A program made the translations under genes and the position numbers. This document shows, one piece after another, positions 11,455 to 22,879 of a stretch of DNA of 64,000 bases (the stretch's first letter is position 1; every line of letters starts with the position of its first letter). Below the pieces are notes generated by a model. That model had not been told where the DNA came from, searched no databases, and saw nothing but the letters and a program-made list of their open reading frames with translations. This stretch comes from Cercis canadensis (Eukaryota; Streptophyta; Magnoliopsida; Fabales; Fabaceae), in assembly GCA_003255065.1 (NCBI GenBank), contig QAOA01004109.1:21178-85177 (forward strand), read 5' to 3'.

Positions 11455-12255
11455 AGCATTTTGTGAAGCCGAAAATAGTAGAGACAGTTTTATATTTTTA
11501 ATGGAGGCAACTTTGTTAAATGATATATATATTTCATTAAAAAAAATTCATGATTTGCCTCCACATTTCTATGCATAGAACCACCACTGTCTGGAAGTGG
11601 TTTTAAGACATGTTTTTTGAACTGTGCAAATCTAACGTAGTGTTGAGGCATTTAAGTTGTTATGAGGGTGAATTTAGCAATAGAGGGATAACATTTCAAG
11701 CCAATGTTTTATTATCATGCCAAACTTTCTTAAAATAATTGCATTGAGTTTTCAAAACGTCTAATTTGTCAAGTTTTAGAGTACTGGATTTTTATAAAAA
11801 TTTCATCACAAAAAAGAAATGTATTATTATCCATGTCTTCCATAAATTATATACCATGGAGCAGGGACCGATGCACATTGTGCATTAAGGGGGCAAATGC
11901 CCCACAAAGTTAAAAAAAAAAATATTCAAATAGTTTATGTCATTTAGATTATTAACCTTATAGATATTCATACCTATCAAAGAGATTTTGGAGGAAAGGA
12001 TGTGGGAAACTTATAAAGCTCAATACACATCTTCCATTTAGAATAATCTCCATCATCCATTAGGGAGGAGAGTTATTATAAATAAGTGATACCTATATAC
12101 TATATGAAAAATTAACTAGAAAGATAGCATTTCTTGAATTAATATTAAGTTCTTACTTCTCTTTGTTCATTTGAGTGTGCCCAATGCCATTATTTATAAA
12201 ATTATCTTCACTAAATACTAAATTTTATTATTGTTTGTGTTGTCCCAGCCAAATT
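11455..12255 (+). repeat. Dispersed repeat, copy 1 (about 800 bp)
   Basis: This block matches 16690-17585 in the same orientation almost end to end; shared strings include GAGGCATTTAAGTTGTTATG and ATTGCATTGAGTTTTCAAAA. It contains a hAT-like terminus (CAGTGGTGG on the minus strand near 11583-11592) and a GGGGCAAATGCCCC palindrome near 11890. Its right part, with GTATAAATAAGT-type strings in copy 2, looks LTR-like, but clear TG/CA ends with target duplications were not found. It is probably part of a larger unassigned transposon. Confidence 0.7.
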
Positions 12256-13770
12256 ATTATAGATATGTTACCCCCATCGTATAAAAATAGAGCATGGATG
12301 GTGGGAGAGAAAGAACAAAAGGGAGTGGCGGTGGGTGTGGTTTCAGTGCCTCTGCTCTCTGGTCAGCGGCAGTGACTCGTGGCTGGTAACAACTAACAAA
12401 GCCATGGCCAAATAAAGATTGAAACTTTAGGTGTTAATAATAATCTTATGTTAGCAATTTTATCAATTTGTAGTCTCTGATAGCATTGAATTGTACAATT
12501 TTGCATATCATTTGTTCTGGTTGGTTTTATTAATAGTTTAGGTGCTATCCTTTTCTTTTAGCAACTTTGGCTACTTCAGCTGCAACTTTTGAAGTCTTTG
12601 ATAGCAAGTTTTCTGTTCTAAGTGAGATGGGGAATGAATTGTACAATTTCATGGAAGATTCTGTAACAGTTGCACTAGATTACATAGTACATATGTTTTG
12701 GTATTTTTGGATTTCATCGGCTATATCATATTAGAGTATGAATTTTATATTTACTTGTCAAATTAACTAGTCTAGATTTTATGAAACAATTTACTGCTGC
12801 AGTATGGATCTATTATACAAATAGGAGAACATTATTTAACTTTCACTGGCATGCATGTCCGTAAGTAAGTATATGAATCAGTAACTACACAAATTAATAT
12901 TTTTTTTCTCAGTAATTAATAAAAGTCAATAGCTAGCCTGTCCAAATGGGTTGTATGGGACATATATTTCTATTAAATCTTTCTTGACATACAGAATAGG
13001 TAAAATGTTGCCTATGCCAAAACTGGGAAAATTTTCTTTTGCATCCTTTTTATTCACCCAATTTCATGAATTTTTTATTTATTATTTTTTTTTTTTCCTC
13101 ACGAGCTAAATTTTTTTCCCTTTAAACTCTGTGTCATTTGTATGTTTTTCCTTTTAATTTTCTTACCTGATGTGAAATTAAACAATAGTTATTAAAATTG
13201 AAAATTTCTGGCTCCATCACATCACAGTCATATTAGGAGTAGTGTTATTTGCATATATCTATAAATACATACATTCTATCTAATAGCACATATGGTAGAA
13301 TTTTGAATTTAATTGGATTTTCCAATACTTTAATTGCATTCTCACTAGCCTTACTTGAACATTTTTCTGTACGACTTAGATTTTTATACCTTTACACTGA
13401 ATGAACAAACAACATTTCTCTCTAACTAAAAACACACTTTGTAGAATGCAACTTTAGGAATTTTGGGGTTAAACTAATTTATTCAAACTACTAAGAATTT
13501 CTGTTACGTTTTCTAAATACTTGCAAATATAAATATTCTCTATACTTACTTTCATGATAATATTTGAGTGTAATTTAACCAACATAAACTTAATTTGAAC
13601 CCACATTAGATTTACATAAACTTATTCTATATAGCTCTAATTTTCTTCACCTATGCACTTAGGTGTACAAGCAATATTTCTCTTTTCCCTTTTTTCAAAA
13701 AATAAAAAGTATGCTAATGATGAAAAAAAAAAATTCATCGATTTAATTTCATGTTATCTAAGTAAACTGT
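12256..13770. other. Intergenic stretch, nothing recognised
   Basis: It has a G-rich patch at about 12298-12385 and otherwise AT-rich DNA with homopolymer runs (about 13080-13100). No convincing exon, RNA gene or transposon end was found. Confidence 0.4.
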
Positions 13771-14129
13771 TCACATCTTAAGAGAATTGATCTCAACTTC
13801 TCCACTCCTTCTTAAATGAGGATTGAATAGTCAAAGCACTCAATTGCTTGAGGGTTAAGTTAACTAGTGTGCCTTATATATGTGTTAAGTTGTGTAAAGC
13901 TTCAATCTCCTAGACTAATGAATATTGATCGGCGGCCAAGAAAAAGAGANTCACATCTTAAGAGAATTGATCTCAGCTTCTCCACTCCTTCTTAAATGAG
14001 GATTGAATAGTCAAAGCACTCAATTGCTTGAGGGTTAAGTTAACTAGTGTGCCTTATATATGTGTTAAGTTGTGTAAAGCTTCAATCTCCTAGACTAATG
14101 AATATTGATCGGCGGCCAAGAAAAAGAGA
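13771..14129. repeat. 179-bp direct duplication around a single N (assembly join)
   Basis: Bases 13771-13949 recur at 13951-14129 with essentially one difference (CTCAACTTC versus CTCAGCTTC), exactly abutting the N at 13950. This is the signature of two overlapping contigs placed end to end. The duplicated segment is the upstream region of the gene starting at 14171, including a CTTATATATG TATA-like string, so the true promoter probably has only one copy. Confidence 0.85.
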
Positions 14130-14170
14130 AACACGCAGTAAGAGAGACGCAAAGAGCTTAGTTAGTGTCA

Positions 14171-14989
14171 ATGGAAGAGAAAGATATTGAAGTTGCTGAA
14201 ATCTTGTTGCAGCTTCCTCGTCTGATTGCAGTGTCTGAGAATCGCATGGGCCTTTCAATCTCTTGGGGCGCACAGAAGATAAGAGGTAGTCCTTCTTCAC
14301 TTACTGCCGTGGCTACCCTTTCAAACCCTAAGGCCCCAATTTCAATCTGCACCCAGATCACCAATTCCCCAGTTAAAAAGATCGGAGAGAATGAGGCTAT
14401 TGTGGGTTCTAATGAGGGAAACAAGTTCTGTGAGTTAAAACCCAGTGAAGAGAATTCAAATTCTTGTACCAGCGTCAAAAGGAAGAGAGAGAATGAAGAG
14501 GCAAACCCTTCAAACCCTAGAGTGGCAGATTCACCTTGTGCCATGGCTGGCCCATTGAGCCCTACAACCCCACTTTCATTCCCTCCCGTTCGAATAGATG
14601 ATGAAGATTCGATGGATTTTGACAATTTGAAGTGCTGGGAATCGATGCCCACAGATGAAAACCCAGGTTTGGGGTCATCGTCTTCGACGCTACTGTTGGA
14701 TGAAAAACCTAAAGAGAAAGTGGTGTCTTCTTCTTCTAAGGGCTTTATTCCTGATCTTAACGTCCCTCTGCCACTTGAAGAAGGGTCTCTTGGGCTTGGG
14801 TTAGGGTTCCATAAGATGGTCCCGATTCAACAATTTTTTATTGTTCCGGTTCAACCTCCACCGTTCGATGTGATGAAAGTTAAAGCATTATTGGCCGTTG
14901 ATGCACGCAGGAGAAGAACCCAGATCCTTCGGAGCAAGAAGATTGCAAACCCACGTCGTCTTCATCACTGCTCAAAGTCTGAGAGGTGA
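14171..14989 (+). CDS. Uncharacterised nuclear-type protein with EAR (DLNxxP) motif
   Basis: A single open exon encodes 272 residues from the ATG at 14171; the upstream in-frame GTG at 14165 is not a plausible eukaryotic start. Visible parts are an acidic-hydrophobic N-terminus with VAEILLQLPRLI (8-19), SWG (31-33), a basic cluster SVKRKREN (101-108), a Pro/Ser-rich middle, the EAR-type repression motif IPDLNVPLP (193-201), a leucine/glycine stretch LGLGLGF (207-213) and a basic tail ARRRRTQILRSKK (245-257). EAR motifs recruit TOPLESS-type corepressors, so a nuclear, regulatory role is inferred. No DNA-binding domain is seen. I do not recognise the family by name. Codon use and the intact frame suggest a real gene. 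Confidence 0.7.
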   Translation: MEEKDIEVAEILLQLPRLIAVSENRMGLSISWGAQKIRGSPSSLTAVATLSNPKAPISICTQITNSPVKKIGENEAIVGSNEGNKFCELKPSEENSNSCTSVKRKRENEEANPSNPRVADSPCAMAGPLSPTTPLSFPPVRIDDEDSMDFDNLKCWESMPTDENPGLGSSSSTLLLDEKPKEKVVSSSSKGFIPDLNVPLPLEEGSLGLGLGFHKMVPIQQFFIVPVQPPPFDVMKVKALLAVDARRRRTQILRSKKIANPRRLHHCSKSER

Positions 14990-16689
14990 TTGGTGTTTGC
15001 CGTCGCTAGCAATGGCCCTAATCACCTGAACGTTCCTTCTGACTTTTGACTCTGCCACTGGTAACTGTTAACTGTTTGAAAGGGGACAAATTTGAATTAG
15101 AGACCACTAATTTTAGATTTTGGGATTAAAGTTAAAGCACAGCTGTTGTCAATATTGCCTCTTTTGATTTATTTTTCATGTCTTCTCAGTCTAAGATTCT
15201 ATGAACGTCTTTGTGAGTCTATCCATTCCTTGGTTATCTCTAACTTTTAAGACTTGCGATTTACTTTTTTAGGCTATTCTGCATTATGTGATTGACATCG
15301 GTTCTGCCGATATAGTGTTAATTGGTAAGAAAGTTGGTAAAAGTAACAATGGAAAGACAGTCGAAACTGTTTATGATGGTTATGGTGATCTTCAATCAAT
15401 GGTTTTTCAATTTTGTTACTTCTTGCTGCTGACTGATACTAACTTCTATAACATGAAGCATGACTTCAGCTTTTTGCTTGAAATCTTTTTCACGAAGTGG
15501 CTGATTATGTTCTTGGTCCACCTGGTGTGGAAATATTTGGACCAGTTAGTGGGGTCCAATCTTCTAATAATTACACCTCAATATCACATAATTCAATCAA
15601 TGTTGATAGTTAGAGCAGTCAAATTGGGCCGGTCGAGCTTGTTTCGTCTCGGCCTTGTTTGGGTTAGTCTTATTTGGGCTAGCAAAATCCTAATTCAATC
15701 TGGCCTAATCTGGGCCACATGCTTAACAAGCTAGTTTGCTCACCCTATTTTTTTTTATTTTTTATGTATTAAAAAAATTGACATGGAGACTTTTTTTTTT
15801 CCAATAAGCAAATATATAGGTTACATATAAGAAAATGAAAAATAAAAAGTTGAGCAGAAAAAAATAATAAAGTGAGTAAACCAAATCATGGAATAACTTT
15901 CTAGTTCTATATCATTTCAAATTTAATTTCTTCATGATAATTAAACTTTTATATACTTACACAATTACAATTAGTACAAATGCCACTGCAATATTAGAAT
16001 AATTGGATAGGGGAGAATGACCAAAAAAAAAAAATCAAAAAGCTCCAATCCAGATTTGTTATCGAGAGAGAGAGAGATATATGCTCTTCCATAGAGTCGT
16101 CTCCCATTTTGGTTATGTTGGCAATCAGTGTTTTCCCTGAAATGAAGATGAAATTTTCCTTCGGATTCTTGATTAGTAGTATTTCCTTGCTATCTCTTAG
16201 AACTTAGAAGTGGGCTTCACTTGTTTTAAGGGAATATGATTTGGAGTCCCATTTTGGTTATGTTGGCAATAAGTGTATTCACTATTCACTGAAATGAACA
16301 TGAAATTTTAATACATAAATTTGGTCAAGCCCTTGTTATGCTTATGATTAGTATATTTATGATGAATGATTTACTTAATTGTATGTAAATTGGAACTAGA
16401 GGAGTGAAAAGGGATTCTGTTGTCTTAATCTTTTTTCGGTTTCTGCTTATGAATTAAAAGCAAGCAATTTTGGATCAATTAATTACAGTTCAATCACTCC
16501 TATAATTATATTTTTAACAGTTCAATCAAGGGTTGTGTTGCAATTCTAAGCAACTACAATCGGCTGTTTTCAAATAGTGATATGGCTAATGTGGAACTGG
16601 AGTCTTACTCAACAATAGGTTGAACTAATGATTAACCTGTTGGACATTTTCTCCCAGAAAAATTCCAAGTTGTCAAGAAGAATATATAT
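14990..16689. other. Intergenic stretch after the EAR-motif gene
   Basis: It probably starts with the 3' UTR of the upstream gene. A GGGCCGGTCGAGCTTG-type repeat lies at about 15626-15735 and an (AG)n tract at about 16063-16078. An open frame at 15288-15734 has no recognisable motif and is not called. Two GTCCCATTTTGGTTATGTTG-like strings (about 16100 and 16245) indicate a decayed tandem duplication. Confidence 0.4.
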
Positions 16690-16749
16690 TTTTGTGATAC
16701 TGAAAATAGCAGGGACAATTTTATATTTTTAATAGTGGCAACTTTTTTA

Positions 16750-16787
<38 letters not shown>

Positions 16788-16788
16788 N

Positions 16789-16821
<33 letters not shown>

Positions 16822-17585
16822 CATTAGAAAAAATTCATGATTTGCCCCCACATTTCTATACATGGATCCACCACTGTCTGGAAGTGTTTTTAAGACATGT
16901 TTTTTGAACTGTGCAAATCTAACATAGTGTTGAGGCATTTAAGTTGTTATGAAGGTGAATTTAGCAATAGAGGGATAACATATCAAGCCAATGTTTTATT
17001 ATCGTGCCAAACTTTCTTGACATAATTGCATTGAGTTTTCAAAACGTCTAATTTGTCAAGTTTTAGAGTACTGGATTTTTATTAAAAAAATTCATCACAA
17101 AAAAAAATGTATTATTATCCATGTCTTCCATAAATTATATACCATAGAGTAGGGACATATGCACATTGTGCATTAAGTGGGCAAATGCCCCCACAAAGCT
17201 TAAAAAAATTTCAAATAGTTTATGTAATTTAGATTATTGACCTTATAGATATTTATACCTATCAAAGATATTTTGGAAGAAAAGATGTGGAAAACTTATA
17301 AAGCACAATTCCCATCTTCCATTTAGAACAATCTTCATCATCCATTTAGAATAATCTCCATCATCCATTTAGAACAATCTCCATCATCCATTAGGGGGGA
17401 GAATTAGTATAAATAAGTGAGATTTATACATTATATGAAAAACCAATCAAAAAGATAGCATTTCTTGAATTAATATCAAGTTCTTACTTCTCTTTGTGCA
17501 TTTGAATGTGCCCAAGGTCATTATTTATAAAATTATCTCCACTAAACACTACATTTTATTCTTGTTTGTGTTGTCCAGCCAAACA
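16690..17585 (+). repeat. Dispersed repeat, copy 2, with expanded (AT)n and an N
   Basis: This is the same unit as 11455-12255, in the same orientation. The short AT run of copy 1 is here a long (AT)n tract (about 16755-16818) interrupted by an N at 16788. Near 17316-17395 a CATCCATTTAGAA-type unit is repeated about three times where copy 1 has one. A minus-strand CAGTGGTGGATCCATG near 16861-16876 matches plant hAT-type termini. Confidence 0.7.
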
Positions 17586-17673
17586 AAAATTGTATGCTAA
17601 AACATAAAATATAATTGTGGGTCCCACAAGCTTCGTGACCAGCACTGTTGATTCAAATCAACCATTTCTCTGC

Positions 17674-17694
17674 CACGTGATTTGAGAGCACGTG
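17674..17694 (+). promoter_or_regulatory. Two G-boxes (CACGTG) ahead of the HSP20-like copy
   Basis: Perfect CACGTG cores lie at 17674-17679 and 17689-17694, spaced 15 bases start to start, roughly 100 bases upstream of a TATA-like CTATATATTG at about 17783 and about 170 bases upstream of the ATG at 17854. G-boxes of this kind are bound by bZIP and bHLH factors and can act as ABA or stress elements. No classic heat-shock element was noticed. Confidence 0.5.
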
Positions 17695-17853
17695 GGATTT
17701 TGATGCAGAATCCTTTTACACTATCAAATGCAATTGTTGCCAAAAACGGTTATAATTCAATTTGTTATTGCATTTGACTATACTCTATATATTGTTGGTC
17801 GTCTTCCATTTCTTCAAACATTTCTCTCCCATTTGCTCAACCTTTCTGAAAAA

Positions 17854-18585
17854 ATGCCTTTTCCAAAAATGAGCTCCCCACCGCCCAATTCCCTTCCAAC
17901 CTTTCCTACTCCCATTGGAATCACTCCTCTAGCCTCTCCTACTCCCGTCGGAATCAATCTGCCTCATACTCCTCCAACCTCTCCTACTCTTGTCAGAATC
18001 AATGTGTGTCATACTCCTCTTGTTGCCATCGCAACAACCAATCAATCTCCATTTGGTTCTCCCATCTGACACTCTACTACACATCCATTCAATACTCCCA
18101 CCAGCCCACTGCTACACCAATTGGAACCAGTTTAGTGAAGCACCTTGGCAAAGGTTAACTGAAAGTCCTTCATCTAGTGGAGGAAAGAAGCAAAAAAAAT
18201 TGGACTGTAGGATTCCCAAGAAATTCTTCGATTTCTTCCGGAAGCAGATGATTATTTTTTTTCAAACTTGTGATGGCTAAGCTTTGTTTGTCAGGTTCGA
18301 TATGCCTGGCATAGGAATAAGGTGATAGAATGTGTGTATGGATGATGAAAAATGCCATTGCAGATTGAAGGGGAGAAAGAAGATATTCCTTCTTCATTTC
18401 TCAATGTTGGAGATCATAAGAGAAGCTACTCAGGGTTTATCAACTTACCTCTTGCAACAAACAACTCCAAGGAGATCAAGTCTATTATGAGGGATGGCGT
18501 TTTGAGGATTGTTGTTCCCAAAGCCAACATGAATGTAAAAGCCATTCGGGTTACCACTTCTGATGACCCTTCCATGATTGAATAG
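17854..18585 (+). pseudogene. HSP20 / alpha-crystallin-like gene, decayed
   Basis: Small heat-shock proteins are ATP-independent chaperones. A Pro/Thr/Ser-rich N-terminal frame (17854-18069) is followed in another frame by a lysine-rich stretch, and then ALFVRFDMPGIG (about 18281-18316), the start of an alpha-crystallin domain. After a further frame change, LQIEGEKED and MRDGVLRIVVPK (18488-18523) match the domain's end. A TAA at 18278-18280 interrupts the middle, and frame changes lie near 18070 and between 18320 and 18352. About 244 codons in all is near the size of organelle-targeted sHSPs, but the N-terminus is not a clear transit peptide. The TATA- and G-box-bearing upstream region is still recognisable. 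An unannotated intron could explain one frame change, but not the in-frame stop. Confidence 0.6.
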
Positions 18586-18869
18586 TTAGCTTATCTTGTT
18601 GCTTCCGGACTCTCCAAGCATTTATGTGCAAATGGAAACATTATGAACATTCTGAAAAAAAATAACCTGCCTAAATTGTTTGTAGATTGCATTCACAAGT
18701 AAGATTTGAGAAGCTATGGCATCCCAACAAGTGTATTAGAGATTTTATGCATGATATTTTGGTCGTTACTTGAGGTTCACATATGTTTTTTTTTTTTTTT
18801 TTGCATGATTTCAAAGTCATTTGAAAGGTTAGACATATATATCTACATCAATATGCTTACTGAAAGCTT

Positions 18870-20880
18870 TGTGTAGCAGCAATGACTGAAGAACGCAAGC
18901 TTGAAGATCAAACCATGATGCAGCAAGCTAGCATATCAGCATCGCAGAGATGGTTCAAGAAAGTTTGAGAACTAAGAAACTCAGAGAAAGAGAAAAGAGA
19001 AATGAGAGATGAATGAAGAGTGTTTGATCTTGGAAAATGTAATCCGTATATTGAATTGTTGAATTGTTACTGTATAGGAACTGTTTACAAATATATATAA
19101 ACAAATTGGTTTTGACTGATTACTTAACATCCTAACACTTTAACATAATAAACTAACAACTCTAGCCTCACCATCAATGCTGAGCTGGCTTAACTAACTC
19201 TCTATAACTGATTAACTATTCAGCTAACACTTAACACCTAATGCTTACTAGATACATGCTGACTGGACTAGCTTCCATCATACACGATTACTGCATTAGA
19301 CTTTACATTCCCCGTCAAACTTATAGGACATGGCAGTATTGTGAGTTTGCTTCAATTGGACTTAAACAATGAGGTGGAGAGAGGCTTGGTAAGGATGTCT
19401 ACTACCTGATCAGCAACAGGAATATGACAGAGAACCAAGGACTTAGCCAGAAGCTTCTCACGAATAAAATTGCAATCTATTTTAATGTGCTTGGTGCGTG
19501 CATGAAGGACTGGATTGGATGCCAGAAAGGTGGCACTAAAATTGTCACAGAGAAGTAAAGATGGACGAGACAAGGAAACATGAAGCTCTTTGAGAGGAGA
19601 TTGAAGCCACTGAAGTTCAGAAGTGGCATTGGCTAGAGCTCAGTATTCTGCTTCAGTACTAGACCTAGCCACCACTTTCTATTTGCCAAAACACCAAGAC
19701 ACAATGCTAGAACAAAGGAAAAGCACATGACCACTTGTGCTTCTTCTGTCATCAGGGCATCCTGCCCAATCTAAATCCGAGTAAGCAGTGAGAGGGAGTG
19801 AAGCAAAATGGGAAAGAGTGATGCCAAAAGTAAGAGTCCCCTTGAGATACCTGAGCAATCTCTTGACTGCTTGCAAGTGTAAATCAGTTGGAGCACTCAT
19901 AAACTGACATAGACGATTGACTGAGTATGCAATGTCTGGTCTGGTAATGGTGCAGTATTGCAAGGCACCTACCAAGCTTTTGTAAGCAATAGGATCAAGC
20001 AGAGAAACACCACTGTATCGAGACAACACCTGAGAGCTAACCATGGGTGTGGGTGCTGGTTTGGCTCCACTGAGACTAGTTTTATGCAGTAAGTCCAGAA
20101 TATACTTAGATTAAGATAGATGTAGCTGATTTGAATTCCATGTCGTTTGAACCCCCAAAAAATAATGCAATTGACCCAAATCCTTTTAGGAAAAAGTAGC
20201 ATTAAGAGAAGAAATAAGAGACTTGAGAACCTGCAAATTTGAACTAGTAAGGATGATATCATCCACATACTCCAACAGAAAAATAACATGACCTGCAGAG
20301 TGAAGGACAAAAAGAGAATTATCTGAATAAGTGCAGTGAAAGCCCCAAGCCAAGAGAGTGGACTTTAACTTGTTGAACTAAGCTCGAGGAGCTTGTTTTA
20401 ACCCATAGAGTGCCTCATTTAGTTTGCACACATGATGAGGCAAGTTGGGGTCTTCAAAACCAGCAAGTTGCTTCATGTATACCTCCTCATGCAGATCACC
20501 ATTAAGAAAAGCATTATTAACATCAAGTTGTTGAATAGGCCATCCATAAGAAAGAGCAATAGTGAGAATAACTTTAATAGTTGCAAGTTTAACAACAAGG
20601 CTAAATGTCTCAAAGAAGTCAATACCATAGCTCTGTGTGTACTCTTGAGCAACTAACCTGGCCTTGTACCTCTCGACTGTGCCATCTGGTTTGTATTTCA
20701 ATTTGTAAATCCACCTGCAGCCAACTATGTTCTTATTGGCAGGAAAAGGTACTAGGTCCTAGGTGTGCGTACTCTGTAAAGCTTGAAACTCAGCATGCAT
20801 AGCCTCAACCCAGCAAGGAAATTGACTAGCCTGTCTGTAAGTAGAAGCTTCTGATAGTGGCAGCGAGTGTTTAGTGGTAT
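18870..20880 (-). mobile_element. Ty1/copia LTR-retrotransposon fossil (RT-RNaseH plus 3' LTR)
   Basis: Read on the minus strand, 20701 to 20378 shows the start of a copia reverse transcriptase ([33 protein letters not shown]). The region 20044-19679 shows the RT-to-RNaseH connection (TRPDIAYSVNRL, RLLRYLKG, DLDWAGCPDDRRSTSG), and 19573-19352 the end of RNaseH (VADQVVDILTKPLS). A purine-rich tract at 19308-19320 is followed by an LTR beginning TGTAAAG at 19307 and ending near 18870. Gag, protease, integrase and the 5' LTR are not recognised, so it is a 5'-truncated, old, broken fossil with several breaks. Confidence 0.88.
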
Positions 20881-22879
20881 AAATTTCCTCTAGCAACGAG
20901 GTTATTTGTTCAAACTTCTCTAAGTTTCTACAATCTCTGGTTTCCTAAGAGCTAACAAGAAACTCTCTGAAACTAGTTTTACAAGATCTCACCAATAACT
21001 CTTTTCACTAATTTCCTAAGAGCTAACCAAAAACTCTTTTCATTTGACAAAAAAAGCAGAGGTCACACCCAGATTTCTCACAAGAAATCTATTACAATAA
21101 TCCCAAAAGACGTAGCCCCAAAAATAACAACTCTAACCAGAAATATTACAAGAAGTTACAGAGTTGACAGAAAAGTATGAAGTTGGTTGTATGATAGAAT
21201 ATGATTCTTGCTTGATAGCTTCTCTTTTCTCAAATTTTTTCTTCTTACTTTCTAGACCTTGGGTCTTCAATTTATAGGAGTCTAGAGGAAGAAGATGACC
21301 GTTTGAATTGTAGACAGACTCCTCAATTCATGGCTGTCAATTTATGCTATTTTAGGAATCATTTTATTCATCCTTGATTTATTTCTTAATATAGCTCCTC
21401 ATTTGAAAAACTTTCTTTTATATAATTCCAACAGCTCTTTTGTAATTGATTGCTTCCAAAGTCTACTCCTTTGATTGATTGATATTTTCTCTGGCATATT
21501 CTTCAAAATTTAAAATATCTTTAGACTTTCACTGCCAGGACAACATAAGAGATCTTTTGTGAGGAACCAGTTCTGTATGAGATTCTTCTTCTAGACCCAA
21601 GAGCATTACTAACATGTTAAATAACCACTTAAACACACAGGTTAAGGTTAGTAATAATTAAGGTCATTTGTTATTATCAAAAATATAGTTGGAGAACCGT
21701 AGACTCAACAGATATATGCTCAAAGATTCATATTATGCGTTGCACGCTTACCTTCCTTTTCTAATTGTATAATGCTTGTTGCTTATTCTGTGTTTGCACA
21801 CATCAAATAAGGACCCAAAGGGACTTGGTCTATGATTGAAATTGGTCATTTTCAAAATCTAAGATAAGTGGGTGCTTTCATTTCATTTTTGCATCATTTT
21901 GCAAAATAAAAGGTTCCAATGGCCTATTTACTTTCCAAAAAACTCTAATTTCTCAAAGGCCTAGTCTCTCTCTCTTTCTTAGTTGCTTGGGCTCTCTGCC
22001 ATTCTTCTACTTGTTTTAGGCCGAATATTTTCAAAGCAAATTATGCAGACTGTAATCCCATCTAATGGGTATGTAGGTATTTGATGAAAAGCAAATCAAG
22101 TCCACCTTTCAAATAACTTTTTCAATTTATCATAATTACTTATTTTCAAGAAAAACAACACAAAAAAAATTTTGCTCTAAAGCCTCTTTCTCACTTAATT
22201 TTGGTTTTAAGCCACACTTTTCCTAGTTGTTGGCTCTATACCACTAAATGACTCTGTGTGGTCAACTTGTTACTTTCAAACCCTTTTAAGAACTATACTG
22301 ACTTTTAAGAACCCGGTTTTGTAAATATTTATTTTCTCTTCCTTCATTTTACTTTTTGATCAATTTCAAATAGCTTTTAGATAAGTCCACATAGTAATAG
22401 CTTTTGCCACCCATTGGCTCTCCTTACTTCTATTAGAGAGGCACTAAAATCAACTTGGGACATTTCTTCTATTTTTAAATATTTTGTGCTTATTTTCATT
22501 TATTATTTTCCTTGTTTATCTTTACATATGCATCCTAGTTTATTTTGGGATAAAAGAATATATTGTTGGCCATAATCGAGTTAATTTGTACAATTAGCTT
22601 ATGGTAACTATTCTTTGAATGGGTGTTTAGGGTGTCTAACACTTTCTCTACACATAATTAGACTCTCGAACCCTTTTTGGTTGGCAGACCAATTTTTTTA
22701 AAAAAAAAAAATCAATTGTCCCCCTATTTCCTAATACAATTGGTAAAAACTCTAGTTTTCTTTGAAAACCACATTATTTTCTTAGTCTGTCATCTACATC
22801 GTGGATTCTTGCTAGATATGTTGTGACAATCAAGAAAAAAGTTCTAAGTTTTTAAGAGATGATGGTAAAACTAAAATAA
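20881..22879. other. Undetermined, probably transposon-derived stretch
   Basis: A CCTAAGAGCTAAC-type unit is duplicated (about 20945-21030). A minus-strand CTATAAATTGAAGACC string near 21268 looks like the core promoter of an LTR or pararetroviral leader. No coding motif was recognised between the copia fossil and the Caulimoviridae-like fossil. Confidence 0.35.

Noticed and set aside
15288-15734. 148-codon open frame after the EAR-motif gene
   Set aside because: It has no start ATG with support and no recognisable motif, and its second half runs into a GGCC-rich dispersed repeat. A 49-bp AG...GTAAG-bordered patch at its start is too short to judge.
16747-16938. Ile-Tyr repeat protein on the minus strand
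   Set aside because: It is a translation of an (AT)n microsatellite with an N.
11455-17585. The two 800-bp direct repeats as the LTRs of one retrotransposon with the gene inside
   Set aside because: No TG/CA ends with a shared target duplication, no primer-binding site or polypurine tract, and no gag-pol between them. The enclosed frame is host-like.
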